From: Photorhabdus cinerea
GTDB taxonomy: Bacteria > Pseudomonadota > Gammaproteobacteria > Enterobacterales > Enterobacteriaceae
Direction: 5' to 3'
NCBI RefSeq assembly: GCF_011189575.1
Contig: NZ_PUJW01000006.1
Location: forward strand, 62,001 to 126,000
Length of the DNA stretch: 64,000 nucleotides
Both the position numbers and the translations under genes were made by a program. Within the stretch, counting starts at the first letter, position 1; every line of letters begins with the position of its first letter. The notes under the pieces are model-generated. The model saw nothing but the letters and a program-made list of their open reading frames with translations. It did no database searches and was not told the origin of the DNA. This document shows, piece by piece, positions 28,456 to 39,072 of this stretch.

Positions 28456-29577
28456 ATGGCTAAAGAAAAACTAAATATTTTACATACAGAATCTTCTTGT
28501 GGTTGGGGAGGCCAGGAGATACGTATTCTGACGGAATCCCAAGGGATGATAAAACGTGGGCATAAGGTGGTTATCATTTGCTGTCCTGATTCTAATATCT
28601 ACCGCGAAGCAAAATCTTATGGTGTTCCGGTTGTCGCCTTGCCTATTGAGAAAAAACGTTTGTCTTGCTTTCTTGCTATGCGTAATTGGTTGAAAAAAGA
28701 AGGCCGTCAGTTTGATGTTATTAATACGCATAGCTCTACAGATTCATGGTTGGTTGCTGTGGTTTGTGCAACATTAAGGCATATGCCACCAATGGTCAGA
28801 ACCAGGCATGTTTCTACCAATGTATCCACTTCAATAACAACCCGTTGGTTGTATCTGAAAGCGTGCCAGCATATTGCGACTACAGGTGAAAAACTACGTC
28901 AGCATCTGCATGTAAATAATCGTTATCCATTACGGCATATGACATCAGTACCGACCGGCATTGATTTAGGTCGTTTTCGACCAGAAGATAAGAAGGTTTG
29001 TCGTCAGAGGATTGGGATTCAGGATAAACCGACATTAGGTGTCGTTGCGACCATGAGAACCTGGAAAGGGCATCGCTATTTGTTGGAAAGTTGGCAATTT
29101 CTTCACCAGAAATACCCTGACTGGCAGCTTTTATTTGTTGGTGATGGTCCACAACGTAAATCACTAGAACCTTTAGTGAAGCAGGAAGGTTTGTCGGACA
29201 GTGTCATTTTCTTGGGTAACCGGCAAGATGTTCCTGATTGTTTGAATGCGATGGATCTATTTGCATTACCTTCTTTTGGTAATGAAGGTGTGCCACAGGG
29301 GATTATGCAGGCAATGGCTTGTGGGATACCTGTCGTATCAACTTCAGTGGGGGCAATTACCGAAGCGGTAATTGATGGTGAAACCGGTTATATCGTGGAA
29401 CCCAGAAATGCAGCGCTATTGACAGGAAGTTTAGATTTGTTGATGCATAATAATGAACTGCGTTTACAATTCAGTTATTCTTCATTAGAGCGTGCAAAGG
29501 CTTTATTCGGAATGGATAATATGTTGGATAAAATGGAAAAGATTTTTGCTTGTAGCATTAAAGATAAAAAACATTAA
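28456..29577 (+). CDS. GT4-family glycosyltransferase, probably LPS core
   Basis: 373 residues with a GT-B fold. The N-terminal acceptor domain begins LNILHTESSCGWGGQEIRIL. The C-terminal nucleotide-sugar domain includes PTGIDLGRF, VATMRTWKGHRYLLESW, and the GNEGVPQGIMQAMACGIPVV block with the E-x7-E-like site. It is the first gene of an LPS block inserted between rpmG and mutM, which adjoin more closely in E. coli. The donor and linkage cannot be told from sequence. Confidence 0.8.
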   Translation: MAKEKLNILHTESSCGWGGQEIRILTESQGMIKRGHKVVIICCPDSNIYREAKSYGVPVVALPIEKKRLSCFLAMRNWLKKEGRQFDVINTHSSTDSWLVAVVCATLRHMPPMVRTRHVSTNVSTSITTRWLYLKACQHIATTGEKLRQHLHVNNRYPLRHMTSVPTGIDLGRFRPEDKKVCRQRIGIQDKPTLGVVATMRTWKGHRYLLESWQFLHQKYPDWQLLFVGDGPQRKSLEPLVKQEGLSDSVIFLGNRQDVPDCLNAMDLFALPSFGNEGVPQGIMQAMACGIPVVSTSVGAITEAVIDGETGYIVEPRNAALLTGSLDLLMHNNELRLQFSYSSLERAKALFGMDNMLDKMEKIFACSIKDKKH

Positions 29578-29764
29578 CATTTTTTGCAATTTATTCTAAG
29601 CTCTATTCTTTGGTCTATGGTTTTGGGTGATATTTAACTCATTGATGTGAAGTTACTTTTAATTGATTATTAATTAAATTACCCTGTTTCGATCAATCGT
29701 ACATAAAATAGTTTTATTGTATCTTTTGTTGAATTTTATAACAGATTAATCAGATAATTATCTC
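29578..29764. other. AT-rich gap within the LPS block
   Basis: 187 bp, very AT-rich, probably the promoter region for the three overlapping genes that follow. I cannot place -35/-10 boxes with confidence and see no ops (GGCGGTAG) element. Confidence 0.35.
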
Positions 29765-30775
29765 ATGCAAATCAAAAATATTCTGGTCATTATTATAGCA
29801 CGTTTCGGTGACACTTTATTGGTAACGCCAGTTATTCGTGCTTTAAAGCAGAAGTGGCCTGATGCGAATATTGATGTTATGGCGCATAAAAGAACTAAAC
29901 AGATCCTTGAAAATATAAGTGATATCAATCAACTGACTGCTTTTTCAAAAGGCAAGGCAAAATGGTGTGGCTGGTTTACCCGTAGACATTATGATATAGC
30001 TTTAGTATATAACGACGATAAGCCTTTATTGCAATATGCGAAACGTAGATCACGCTTAACAGTTTCATTTTCAGATAAGTCTTCGTTGCAACCTGATTGG
30101 TTGACGGTAAAAAAGCCAGAGCAGTTGATGCCAGCTCAGCAGGAACGAGCCATGCTTGCTAGTGCGATAGGGGTTGAAGTAAGTGACTGGCAGTTGAATT
30201 ACTGTGTTAGTGAAGAGGAATTGCATTTTGCCAACAGTTTTATGCGGCAGCATCATTTGGATAATAGACCTCTGATTGGTTTTCAGTTACAAAGTTTCCC
30301 AGCAAAAGCCTACCGTGACTGGCCAGTTGAACATTTTTATAAATTAGCTCAATACATTTATAGCCATTATCCACATTCGCATATTATGTTATTAGGCAGT
30401 ACTGACGGTGAAATTGCTGCACAATCACTGGCAGAAAGACTAGGTGTTGAGAAATGTACTTCACTGGCTGGTAAACTGACAATGCGACAGAATGCGGCAA
30501 TGATGAGTAAGCTTGATTTGTACGTTGGGGTTGATACAGGGCCGACACACTTAGCTGGTGCGTTAGGTATCCCGATGGTTGCTATGTATCACAGTTTTCA
30601 CCCAGGCCGTTTTTTAGCGCCTCAACAGCATCCACATTTGGTGGTTATTGAACATCCGATTCATTATATGCAAGCCACACGCGAAGACCCGATGTCGGTT
30701 ATATCTGTTGAACAAGTCTGGCAGGCAACTCAAAAGTTACTAGAAACTCAGTCATCAGGGATAACAACAAGATGA
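29765..30775 (+). CDS. GT9-family (heptosyltransferase-like) glycosyltransferase
   Basis: 336 residues. ILVIIIARFGDTLLVTPVIR opens like heptosyltransferases. DLYVGVDTGPTHLAGALGIPMVAMY is the conserved GT9 donor-site block. It differs clearly from the WaaC, WaaF and WaaQ proteins further along. It overlaps the next gene by 4 bp (ATGA). Probable transfer of a heptose or related sugar onto the core. Confidence 0.8.
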   Translation: MQIKNILVIIIARFGDTLLVTPVIRALKQKWPDANIDVMAHKRTKQILENISDINQLTAFSKGKAKWCGWFTRRHYDIALVYNDDKPLLQYAKRRSRLTVSFSDKSSLQPDWLTVKKPEQLMPAQQERAMLASAIGVEVSDWQLNYCVSEEELHFANSFMRQHHLDNRPLIGFQLQSFPAKAYRDWPVEHFYKLAQYIYSHYPHSHIMLLGSTDGEIAAQSLAERLGVEKCTSLAGKLTMRQNAAMMSKLDLYVGVDTGPTHLAGALGIPMVAMYHSFHPGRFLAPQQHPHLVVIEHPIHYMQATREDPMSVISVEQVWQATQKLLETQSSGITTR

Positions 30776-31875
30776 AAATAGGTTTAGTTGATGTCACTGT
30801 AACTATGTCTTACGGTGGTATTCAGACAGCAGTTTGGGAGCTTGCGAAAGCACTGACTGATGCAGGCCATGAAATTCATATTTTTGGTGGAACTGGTAAT
30901 GTTCAACCAGATCTCAGTGGCAGATCCATACAGATCCATACTTTTCCGTTCATCCCCAGAGAGAAAGTGATTAATCTTGGTCGCCGTTTTCAGCGTATTG
31001 TTGAACGTTACTCATTTGCCCGCCATGCTCGCCATGTTGTTATTGCCGAAGATTTTGATTGGATTATTCTAACTAAGCCGTTTGATTTTTTTTGGCCACG
31101 AATGATGCCAAAAGAGAGCCGAACTAAGTTTTGCTATATGAGCGGTGGTACCAGCTTCTTCAAGGGGGACAGGAAGCTGAGTAAGAGAATTTCAGCTTGG
31201 GTGGCATGTAGTCATTTTAATGCCTGGCAGATTCAGCACCATTTTAAACAATTTCCGCAGGTTATTTACAACGGTGTTGACATTAATAAATTCAGGCCAG
31301 CAGATTCTTCTGTCAGAACTCGTCTTGGGATCAGTGATAAAACGTTTTTGTTGACTTTTGCTGGGCGTCTGGTTGGCTGGAAAGGTATGCATGTAGCCAT
31401 TGATGCAATGGCTCAGCTACGGGATAAAGATGTTAAGTTGTTGATTATCGGCGCAGGTGAAGATCTGCAACGTTTGGAGAAACGGGTTGCAGCACTGCGA
31501 TTGGAAGAAAAGGTAGCTTTCCATCCACCGGTAGGACATGATCAATTGCCTGAATATTATGCTGCTGGTGATGTGGGGATTTTCCCAAGTATTGGTGATG
31601 AAGCGTTTGGGATCACTATTGCTGAAGCTATGGCGTGTGGCAGACCTGTGATTGCCAGTTATATCGGAGGCATACCTGAAGTTGTCGGTAATGAAAATAA
31701 TTCGGGTATTTTGGTTACGCCAGGGGATGCTTCAGCTATTGTCGATGCGGTTAATGTTTTATTGTCCCAGACAGACAGAGGGCAAAATATGGGAAGGAAA
31801 GCTCGTCAGCGGATTGAAACAATGTATACCTGGGAGCATTCAGCAAATCGTTTACTGAAAGCAATAGATAAATAA
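30772..31875 (+). CDS. GT4-family glycosyltransferase
   Basis: 367 residues, GT-B fold. MSYGGIQTAVWELAKALTDA forms the N-terminal glycine loop. VIYNGVDINKF and LTFAGRLVGWKGMHVAIDAM start the donor domain. IGDEAFGITIAEAMACGRPV carries the E-x7-E motif. Translationally coupled on both sides, with overlaps of 4 bp upstream and 1 bp downstream. LPS core or outer-core sugar addition is inferred from the neighbours. Confidence 0.82.
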   Translation: MKIGLVDVTVTMSYGGIQTAVWELAKALTDAGHEIHIFGGTGNVQPDLSGRSIQIHTFPFIPREKVINLGRRFQRIVERYSFARHARHVVIAEDFDWIILTKPFDFFWPRMMPKESRTKFCYMSGGTSFFKGDRKLSKRISAWVACSHFNAWQIQHHFKQFPQVIYNGVDINKFRPADSSVRTRLGISDKTFLLTFAGRLVGWKGMHVAIDAMAQLRDKDVKLLIIGAGEDLQRLEKRVAALRLEEKVAFHPPVGHDQLPEYYAAGDVGIFPSIGDEAFGITIAEAMACGRPVIASYIGGIPEVVGNENNSGILVTPGDASAIVDAVNVLLSQTDRGQNMGRKARQRIETMYTWEHSANRLLKAIDK

Positions 31876-33050
31876 TGAAGATTGCCTATATCGACCCCTA
31901 TCCGGTTCCAGATTATCGGGTGGCATCATTACAAATCCTACAGAATGTTGACGCATTTGCCCGTCAGGGGGCTGATGTGTACTTGGTTACGCCAGAGGGT
32001 ACAATTACTGCTGAGGAGATACTTGGGCGTACATTACCATCATCAGCTAAACTGGTTCCTTTACGCAATATCCGGCGTAAATGGTACTTTCCGCTCAATA
32101 CTCAAAAGATGTTTTATTTCCAGGTTTCCTGTTGGTTGAAAAAGAACAAGATAGATGCTGTTTTTACCCGTAATTTGAAAATGGCAAAATATCTATTATG
32201 TGAACATCCAGAAATTCCTCTGTTTTTTGAAAGTCATGAAATTTTTGCTCAGTCATTTAAAGAATCACATGATTTGAGTAAAAATAAAAATCAGTATAAA
32301 TATCAGAAACTGAAAGAAGCCGAGCACTTTGTTTATAATCAGTCTAGGGTTATTTTTGTTCTGACGTCGTTACTGAGTGATGACATTATCAGTGGATATA
32401 GTGTCAGCACACCAATTGTTGTGGCACCAGATGGTGTGGATATGTTGGCCGTGGAATCGATATTATCAGATAAACTTGTATCAAATGACCGTGAATTACC
32501 AACCCAGATTCTTTATCTGGGAAGTTTGCATCGTTGGAAAGGTATTCCAACGGCGATTGAAGCGATGATGTATCTTGAAAATGCAGTACTGAATATTGCT
32601 GGTGGCGAGCCAGAACAAATTAAACAATTACAACAGATTGCTCAGCAGATTGGTGTTTTTGACAAAGTTAATTTTCTGGGTTTTATTCAACCTAAATTAC
32701 GTTTTCAGATGATTGCAGATAATGATATTTGTCTGTTGCCATTAACTAAGACCAGCATTGGTAGCCGTTATACCTCACCATTGAAATTATTCGAATATAT
32801 GGCGATGGGTAAACCTGTGGTTATCTCTGATTTTGCTTCTATTCGTGATGTAGTTGATGAAAATGCGGTTAGTTTTGCCGACAGTGAGAATGCGGAAAGT
32901 TTTGCTGAGCAAATTCGGTTATTGAGAGTCAATCCGGAAAAAGTTAAAGCACAAATCAGTTATGCAAAAATGTTGGTGACAGAACGCTTTAATTGGGATC
33001 AGCGAGCCAGACTTATTATGCAGACTATATCAAAGGATATTTCTGCATAA
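31875..33050 (+). CDS. GT4-family glycosyltransferase
   Basis: 391 residues. The N-terminal domain MKIAIDPYPVPDYR-like start (MKIAYIDPYPVPDYRVASLQ) and RNLKMAKYLL precede a donor domain with VVAPDGVDM, ILYLGSLHRWKGIPTAIEAM and SPLKLFEYMAMGKPVVISDF. Start and the preceding stop share one base (TAATG). The last gene of a four-gene plus-strand group, convergent with waaL. Confidence 0.8.
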   Translation: MKIAYIDPYPVPDYRVASLQILQNVDAFARQGADVYLVTPEGTITAEEILGRTLPSSAKLVPLRNIRRKWYFPLNTQKMFYFQVSCWLKKNKIDAVFTRNLKMAKYLLCEHPEIPLFFESHEIFAQSFKESHDLSKNKNQYKYQKLKEAEHFVYNQSRVIFVLTSLLSDDIISGYSVSTPIVVAPDGVDMLAVESILSDKLVSNDRELPTQILYLGSLHRWKGIPTAIEAMMYLENAVLNIAGGEPEQIKQLQQIAQQIGVFDKVNFLGFIQPKLRFQMIADNDICLLPLTKTSIGSRYTSPLKLFEYMAMGKPVVISDFASIRDVVDENAVSFADSENAESFAEQIRLLRVNPEKVKAQISYAKMLVTERFNWDQRARLIMQTISKDISA

Positions 33051-33107
33051 TAATCGGTGTGACGGTGGTCATATACAGTCATTTGATGATATGACCGGGA
33101 TATCTGA

Positions 33108-34334
33108 TTACTCGCTTTTCTTTTTATACAGTGCAATCATCAAACCGAGTAAAATGCCTATCTCATTAATGTAGGTATTTTCAAAAGCTCCACGGACAAT
33201 AAATAGTCCAATAAATCCAGCTAATAGAATAATGCCAGCCTGCTTTATTATACCACTGTTACGGGCAGTAATATGGCTACCAGTATACAGCGCGGAGACG
33301 GTCATCAGTAAGGTTGTGATTAGACCGATTATTCCACCTGCAAACCAAAATGCCAGAAAGATATTGTGGGGGCCGATGGAGGTACGAAATATCCAATCTG
33401 GATAATCAGCAACTCGTTCATTGTAAACCTTATGGTAGACTTTATTGCCATAACCATAGCCTTTAATTGGGTTCTCTATAATCAAATCAAGAGCAGCCCC
33501 TTGTGTGCCATTTTTATAACGATGGCTGCTATCAGTTTGAGTAAGCTTCCAAAATAGTAATTTAGTATTTTCATTAGCTATTATCGTAGTGTGAGAAAGG
33601 ACAACTGAAAAGCTAAGGATTAAACTCGCCATTATGGTCAGCTTCCATTCCCGATTAATAATGATAATAAAGACAGTGATAACAGCAACAGCTACCCAAG
33701 CACCACGGGCCAGAGTACCTAATAGCAAAAACAAGCTTATCGCGGAAGCAACGGCCAATATCAACCAACTCGTTAAGGTATGTTTTTTCCACAACGCCCA
33801 GGTGCAGAGTAAGATAGGGAAATAGAAAATAAAACCATAAGAAAATTCCCGGTGGTCGAAGTTGGTAAAAGGCATTTCACCCTTACTATAGTTAATAAGA
33901 TATTTACCAATATCAGTCAGGCATATTGCCAACATCCCAATAGTAAATGAATATAAAATCATTTTGGCAATACTTTCTTTATTCTCTTTGTACAATACAA
34001 TAGGAAAAGTAAAACTGAACAGTAACAGCCCATTTAGGATGGGCTTATTCATCTCTTGAAAGCTCAATGCGGGATCGACTGAAATCGCCACTGAATAGAA
34101 CATTGCTAAGGTGAATAACAGAATAGACAGGAACAATGAATTGCGCATGGAACGCATCACTTGACGAAAATCCGTGGCCAGATAGGTCAGTGCTGTAATG
34201 CCAATCAAGATTATAACCAAATTTTTATATCTTGTTATATCAGGCAGATAAACAAGGGCTATATAAATCCCAATGATGGATAAGTTCCATAATGATTTTT
34301 TGTTGCGATTTTTAATGTCAAATATATTCATCAA
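33108..34334 (-). CDS. waaL: O-antigen ligase WaaL
   Basis: Inner-membrane enzyme that moves undecaprenyl-linked O antigen onto lipid A-core. 408 residues with about 11 hydrophobic helices and one large periplasmic loop (roughly residues 245-335). The loop contains KGYGYGNKVYHKVYN and ends in GPHNIFLAFWFAGG, where the conserved His lies. TLARGAWVAV carries the conserved Arg. Family members vary greatly in sequence, so the call rests on topology, the Wzy_C-like motifs and the LPS neighbours. It is transcribed against the GT4 gene before it. Confidence 0.85.
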   Translation of the reverse strand: MMNIFDIKNRNKKSLWNLSIIGIYIALVYLPDITRYKNLVIILIGITALTYLATDFRQVMRSMRNSLFLSILLFTLAMFYSVAISVDPALSFQEMNKPILNGLLLFSFTFPIVLYKENKESIAKMILYSFTIGMLAICLTDIGKYLINYSKGEMPFTNFDHREFSYGFIFYFPILLCTWALWKKHTLTSWLILAVASAISLFLLLGTLARGAWVAVAVITVFIIIINREWKLTIMASLILSFSVVLSHTTIIANENTKLLFWKLTQTDSSHRYKNGTQGAALDLIIENPIKGYGYGNKVYHKVYNERVADYPDWIFRTSIGPHNIFLAFWFAGGIIGLITTLLMTVSALYTGSHITARNSGIIKQAGIILLAGFIGLFIVRGAFENTYINEIGILLGLMIALYKKKSE

Positions 34335-34445
34335 TCTGTTTTCATTCCTGTTGAGTTTGGTTGGAAATGATACACGAAAATATTATCTTAATCTGCTGAG
34401 ATGTAATAGAGTTGAAACAATATACATAATACAGGAGTTATCATC

Positions 34446-35255
34446 ATGCCAGAACTACCAGAGGTAGAAACCAGCCGGAGAGGAATAGAACCACATCTGG
34501 TAGGAAACGTAATTCAGTATGCGGTGGTCAGAAATGGGCGGTTGCGCTGGCCAGTTGCGGAAGAAATTATGAAACTGAGTGACCGGCTTGTACTCAGTGT
34601 TCAACGACGGGCTAAATATTTACTGATTGAGTTGGCAGAGGGTTGGATTATTATCCATTTAGGTATGTCGGGTAGTTTGCGGATCTTGTTGGAGGAACGC
34701 CCTGCGGAGAAACATGATCATGTGGATTTAGTTATGGCTGATGGCAAGGTTTTGCGTTATACCGACCCCAGACGATTTGGTGCGTGGCTATGGAGTAATG
34801 ATCTTAATCAGTGCTCAGTATTGACGCATTTGGGGCCTGAGCCACTTACTGATGGCTTTAATGGCGCTTATCTTTACGCTCAATCAAGAAATAAAAAAAC
34901 GTTGATTAAGCCTTGGCTAATGGATAACAAGCTAGTTGTAGGGGTTGGGAATATCTATGCAAATGAAGCGTTGTTTACTGCCCGTATTCAGCCTGAGCGC
35001 CCGGCACATACGTTAACTGAGTGTGAGGTGTATTTACTGGTAGAAACGATTAAAAAGGTTCTGCAACGATCTATTGAGCAGGGGGGAACGACACTTAGGG
35101 ATTTCCTGCAATCTGACGGTAAACCGGGCTATTTTGCTCAGGAACTGTTTGTTTATGGCAGGACAGGAGAGTCGTGTCGGATTTGTGGTGGAAAGATAGA
35201 AAGTATTAAGCTTGGGCAGCGTAGCACTTTCTTTTGCCGTCATTGCCAGCATTAA
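34446..35255 (+). CDS. mutM: formamidopyrimidine-DNA glycosylase
   Basis: Removes 8-oxoguanine and formamidopyrimidines from DNA. 269 residues as in E. coli. [17 protein letters not shown] gives the catalytic Pro2 and Glu3. [13 protein letters not shown] includes the Lys/His region. The C-terminal zinc finger is [20 protein letters not shown] followed by CRHC. An AGGAG site precedes the ATG. Confidence 0.97.
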   Translation: MPELPEVETSRRGIEPHLVGNVIQYAVVRNGRLRWPVAEEIMKLSDRLVLSVQRRAKYLLIELAEGWIIIHLGMSGSLRILLEERPAEKHDHVDLVMADGKVLRYTDPRRFGAWLWSNDLNQCSVLTHLGPEPLTDGFNGAYLYAQSRNKKTLIKPWLMDNKLVVGVGNIYANEALFTARIQPERPAHTLTECEVYLLVETIKKVLQRSIEQGGTTLRDFLQSDGKPGYFAQELFVYGRTGESCRICGGKIESIKLGQRSTFFCRHCQH

Positions 35256-35314
35256 TTTATGCTGGATATCGGGGTGAAGCGTAGAGATAGGGAATCTCCT
35301 TGCTAACCCCGATA
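35246..35314. terminator. hairpins between convergent mutM and coaD
   Basis: CCAGCAT / ATGCTGG (35246-35265) overlaps the mutM stop. TATCGGGGT (35267-35275) pairs with ACCCCGATA (35306-35314) around an inner GAGAT / ATCTC stem. Neither has a long U-run, so they may act as weak bidirectional terminators or RNA 3'-end stabilisers. Confidence 0.5.
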
Positions 35315-35325
35315 ATTTCAGAAAA

Positions 35326-36581
<1,256 letters not shown>

Positions 36582-37859
36582 TCAGTGGCTCCGTGGGGGG
36601 AGATAGGGTTCCAGCAATTTAAGCAGACGTTGAAGAGTACCCTGATTCTCATGCAATACTTCTGCTGCGTGGCGTCCATAGTACAAGCGATAATCTTCAT
36701 CAGTCAGCAAGCTATTGATTTCGGTGAACAGAGATTGGCTGTTAGTCACGGTAATCAGGCCATTAGCTTGATCTAATTTGGCGCAGATAGCTTTAAAGTT
36801 AAAGGTATGGGGACCCATTAACACTGGAATGGCATGGGCTGCGGCTTCTAGCGGGTTATGTCCGCCACGTTCAACCAAGCTGCCACCAACAAAAGCCAGA
36901 TCAGCAATACCATAGAGCAGCATCAGTTCACCCATAGAATCGCCGATAACAACCTGGATATTGGCTTCGGGAATTTTTCCTGAACTGCGAAGAATATAAC
37001 TTAATCCGGCTTTCTTTGTTAACTCTTCAGCTTTAGTAAAACGCTCCGGATGGCGTGGTACGAGGATCAGCAGCAGATTTGGGTATTGTTTTAATAACTT
37101 GCAATGAGCATCCAGAATAATGCTTTCTTCTCCATCGTGGGTACTGGTAGCTATCCAGACAGGACGGCGGGCAGCCCATTGGCGTCGTAATGTCACTGCT
37201 TTAGCCGCCAGTTCCGGCGTTACTGAAATATCGAATTTCAAGCTGCCGGTGATAGCCAACTGAGAGCGTTTCAAACCTAATTCAGTAAAACGGTCGCCAT
37301 CTTCCTGATTTTGAGCCGCAATTAAGGTAATTTTGTGCAAAATTGTTTTTACGAAATGGCCTATTTTTTGGTATCCCATTGCAGAACGTGCAGATAAACG
37401 GGCATTGGCAATCACTAGAGGAATGTTACGTCGATGAAGCTGGAAGATCAGATTAGGCCAAAGCTCTGTTTCCATAATGATAACTAACTTCGGGTTAACT
37501 TGGTTGAGAAAGCGCTCCATGGAACCGGGAAGATCGTACGGCAAATAGACGTGATTAACATCATTTCCCAAAGCAGACAGTACTCTCTCTGAACCCGTGG
37601 GCGTCATCGTAGTCACGGTAATTGGTAAGAAGGGGTAGTGATGACGCAAAGCTCTGACCAAAGGGATTGCAGCCAACGTCTCACCAACGGAAACTGAATG
37701 AAGCAGGATGCCCCCAGCGGCAACTTTACCTGCACAGAAACCGTAACGTTCACCCCAGCGCTTGCGGTAAGCAGGGGCCTTGCGGCTGCGAAGTAATAAA
37801 CGCAACCAAATCAGAGGTTGGATGAGGTAGAGAAGTACCTGATATAAACGCAATAACAT
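36582..37859 (-). CDS. waaA: 3-deoxy-D-manno-octulosonic acid (Kdo) transferase
   Basis: Adds two Kdo residues to lipid IVA at the inner face of the membrane. 425 residues from the ATG at 37859 (MLLRLYQVLLYLIQPLIWLR), as in E. coli; a frame back to 37901 adds 14 unsupported residues. An N-terminal hydrophobic anchor is followed by the GT-B domains with LHSVSVGETLAAIPLVRALR (catalytic Glu), METELWPN and FVGGSLVERGGHNPLEAAAH. Confidence 0.97.
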   Translation of the reverse strand: MLLRLYQVLLYLIQPLIWLRLLLRSRKAPAYRKRWGERYGFCAGKVAAGGILLHSVSVGETLAAIPLVRALRHHYPFLPITVTTMTPTGSERVLSALGNDVNHVYLPYDLPGSMERFLNQVNPKLVIIMETELWPNLIFQLHRRNIPLVIANARLSARSAMGYQKIGHFVKTILHKITLIAAQNQEDGDRFTELGLKRSQLAITGSLKFDISVTPELAAKAVTLRRQWAARRPVWIATSTHDGEESIILDAHCKLLKQYPNLLLILVPRHPERFTKAEELTKKAGLSYILRSSGKIPEANIQVVIGDSMGELMLLYGIADLAFVGGSLVERGGHNPLEAAAHAIPVLMGPHTFNFKAICAKLDQANGLITVTNSQSLFTEINSLLTDEDYRLYYGRHAAEVLHENQGTLQRLLKLLEPYLPPRSH

Positions 37860-37959
37860 TCTATCAAATTCATTTATATAAATTAGCGCCAATAGTATCA
37901 CACTGCTTCAAGGAAAGTGTGAAAATGCATATCTGTATGAGATAGATACGGTTGAGGTC

Positions 37960-39072
37960 TTAAAAGCTGCGTTTATCTATCAGTGACATATATTGTTGTA
38001 GTATATGGTCACTATCAAACTTTTTATACATATCTTCAGTAATTACAGGGGGATGATTATAGATCAATTGCATTTTTTCAGCTAACGAGTCAGGCGTGAG
38101 CTGAGATAAATATTGTGTTAATTCACCCGTCATAATCTCACTGACACCACCGGGGCATATAGTGCTGACAATTGGTGTGTGACAGATTAATGCTTCAATC
38201 AGAACCGTTGGCAAGCCTTCACTATCTGAACTGATAACGACGGCTTTTGCTTCACGAATAATAGGTAGAGGATTAGCGTGAAAGCCAGCTAAGATAACTT
38301 TATTGGTAAGATTAAGCTCACTGATTTTCTGTTTAATCTCTGATTCAGCTTGTTCTTCCCCTTGACCAACGATCAGTAACTTACAGGGAAGTTCAGCTTT
38401 AGCAAAAGCTTCCAGAAGACGGTCATGGCGTTTAACTACATGAAAACGACCAACATGTAGCAAATATTCTATTCCATGGTAAGGATTGTCTTGATTTGCT
38501 TTTTCTTTGATTTCTTTAAAATCAAATGGATTGTAAATAGTTAGTATTTCTGCTGGTTGCAGAGAAATATTTGTTTTTAAATCATCACCTACTGCATCAG
38601 AGACACAAACAAGCTGCCTATTTTTATAGGTTTTTTTAATTTTTTCTTTTTTTATCCAGTAAGCAAGCCCGCGCTTATTACCAAGGTAAGATTGAGAAAA
38701 GATACCGTGAATGCAATGCCAGATATTACAATCAGCCAGGACTTTTGATTTAACAACAATTCTGTCAGTTTTGTGCAGATTAGAGATTACAAGAGCTGGT
38801 TTACTTTTTTCTTGGAAAAGTTTCTGTAAAACTTTGTCCATAGATTTAGCTCTGCGATTAAGCTCATTGAGTCTTCTTAAGGGGCCTTGGTAATGATCAG
38901 TATCGACAAGGTAATTAATCCCGTCAGGGATGGTATAAGCCAGTCTGGTGTCGAGTGAAAGGATGGAGATTTGATAACCAGATTGATGTAATCCATTGGC
39001 GAGCCTGAGTGTGACGTTTTCTGCGCCCCCACCAGGTAATCCATCGATAATAAAAAGGATATGTTCTTTCAC
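37960..39072 (-). CDS. wabH: GT4 LPS core glycosyltransferase, WabH-like
   Basis: 370 residues. ILFIIDGLPGGGAENVTLRL is the start seen in Klebsiella WabH, which adds GlcNAc to the core galacturonic acid. The donor domain has LLHVGRFHVVKRHDRLLEAF and SSDSEGLPTVLIEALICHTP with the E-x7-E motif. It overlaps the end of wabG by 4 bp. The presence of a WabN-type deacetylase nearby supports the GlcNAc assignment. Symbol given by synteny and motif, not by search. Confidence 0.78.
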   Translation of the reverse strand: MKEHILFIIDGLPGGGAENVTLRLANGLHQSGYQISILSLDTRLAYTIPDGINYLVDTDHYQGPLRRLNELNRRAKSMDKVLQKLFQEKSKPALVISNLHKTDRIVVKSKVLADCNIWHCIHGIFSQSYLGNKRGLAYWIKKEKIKKTYKNRQLVCVSDAVGDDLKTNISLQPAEILTIYNPFDFKEIKEKANQDNPYHGIEYLLHVGRFHVVKRHDRLLEAFAKAELPCKLLIVGQGEEQAESEIKQKISELNLTNKVILAGFHANPLPIIREAKAVVISSDSEGLPTVLIEALICHTPIVSTICPGGVSEIMTGELTQYLSQLTPDSLAEKMQLIYNHPPVITEDMYKKFDSDHILQQYMSLIDKRSF

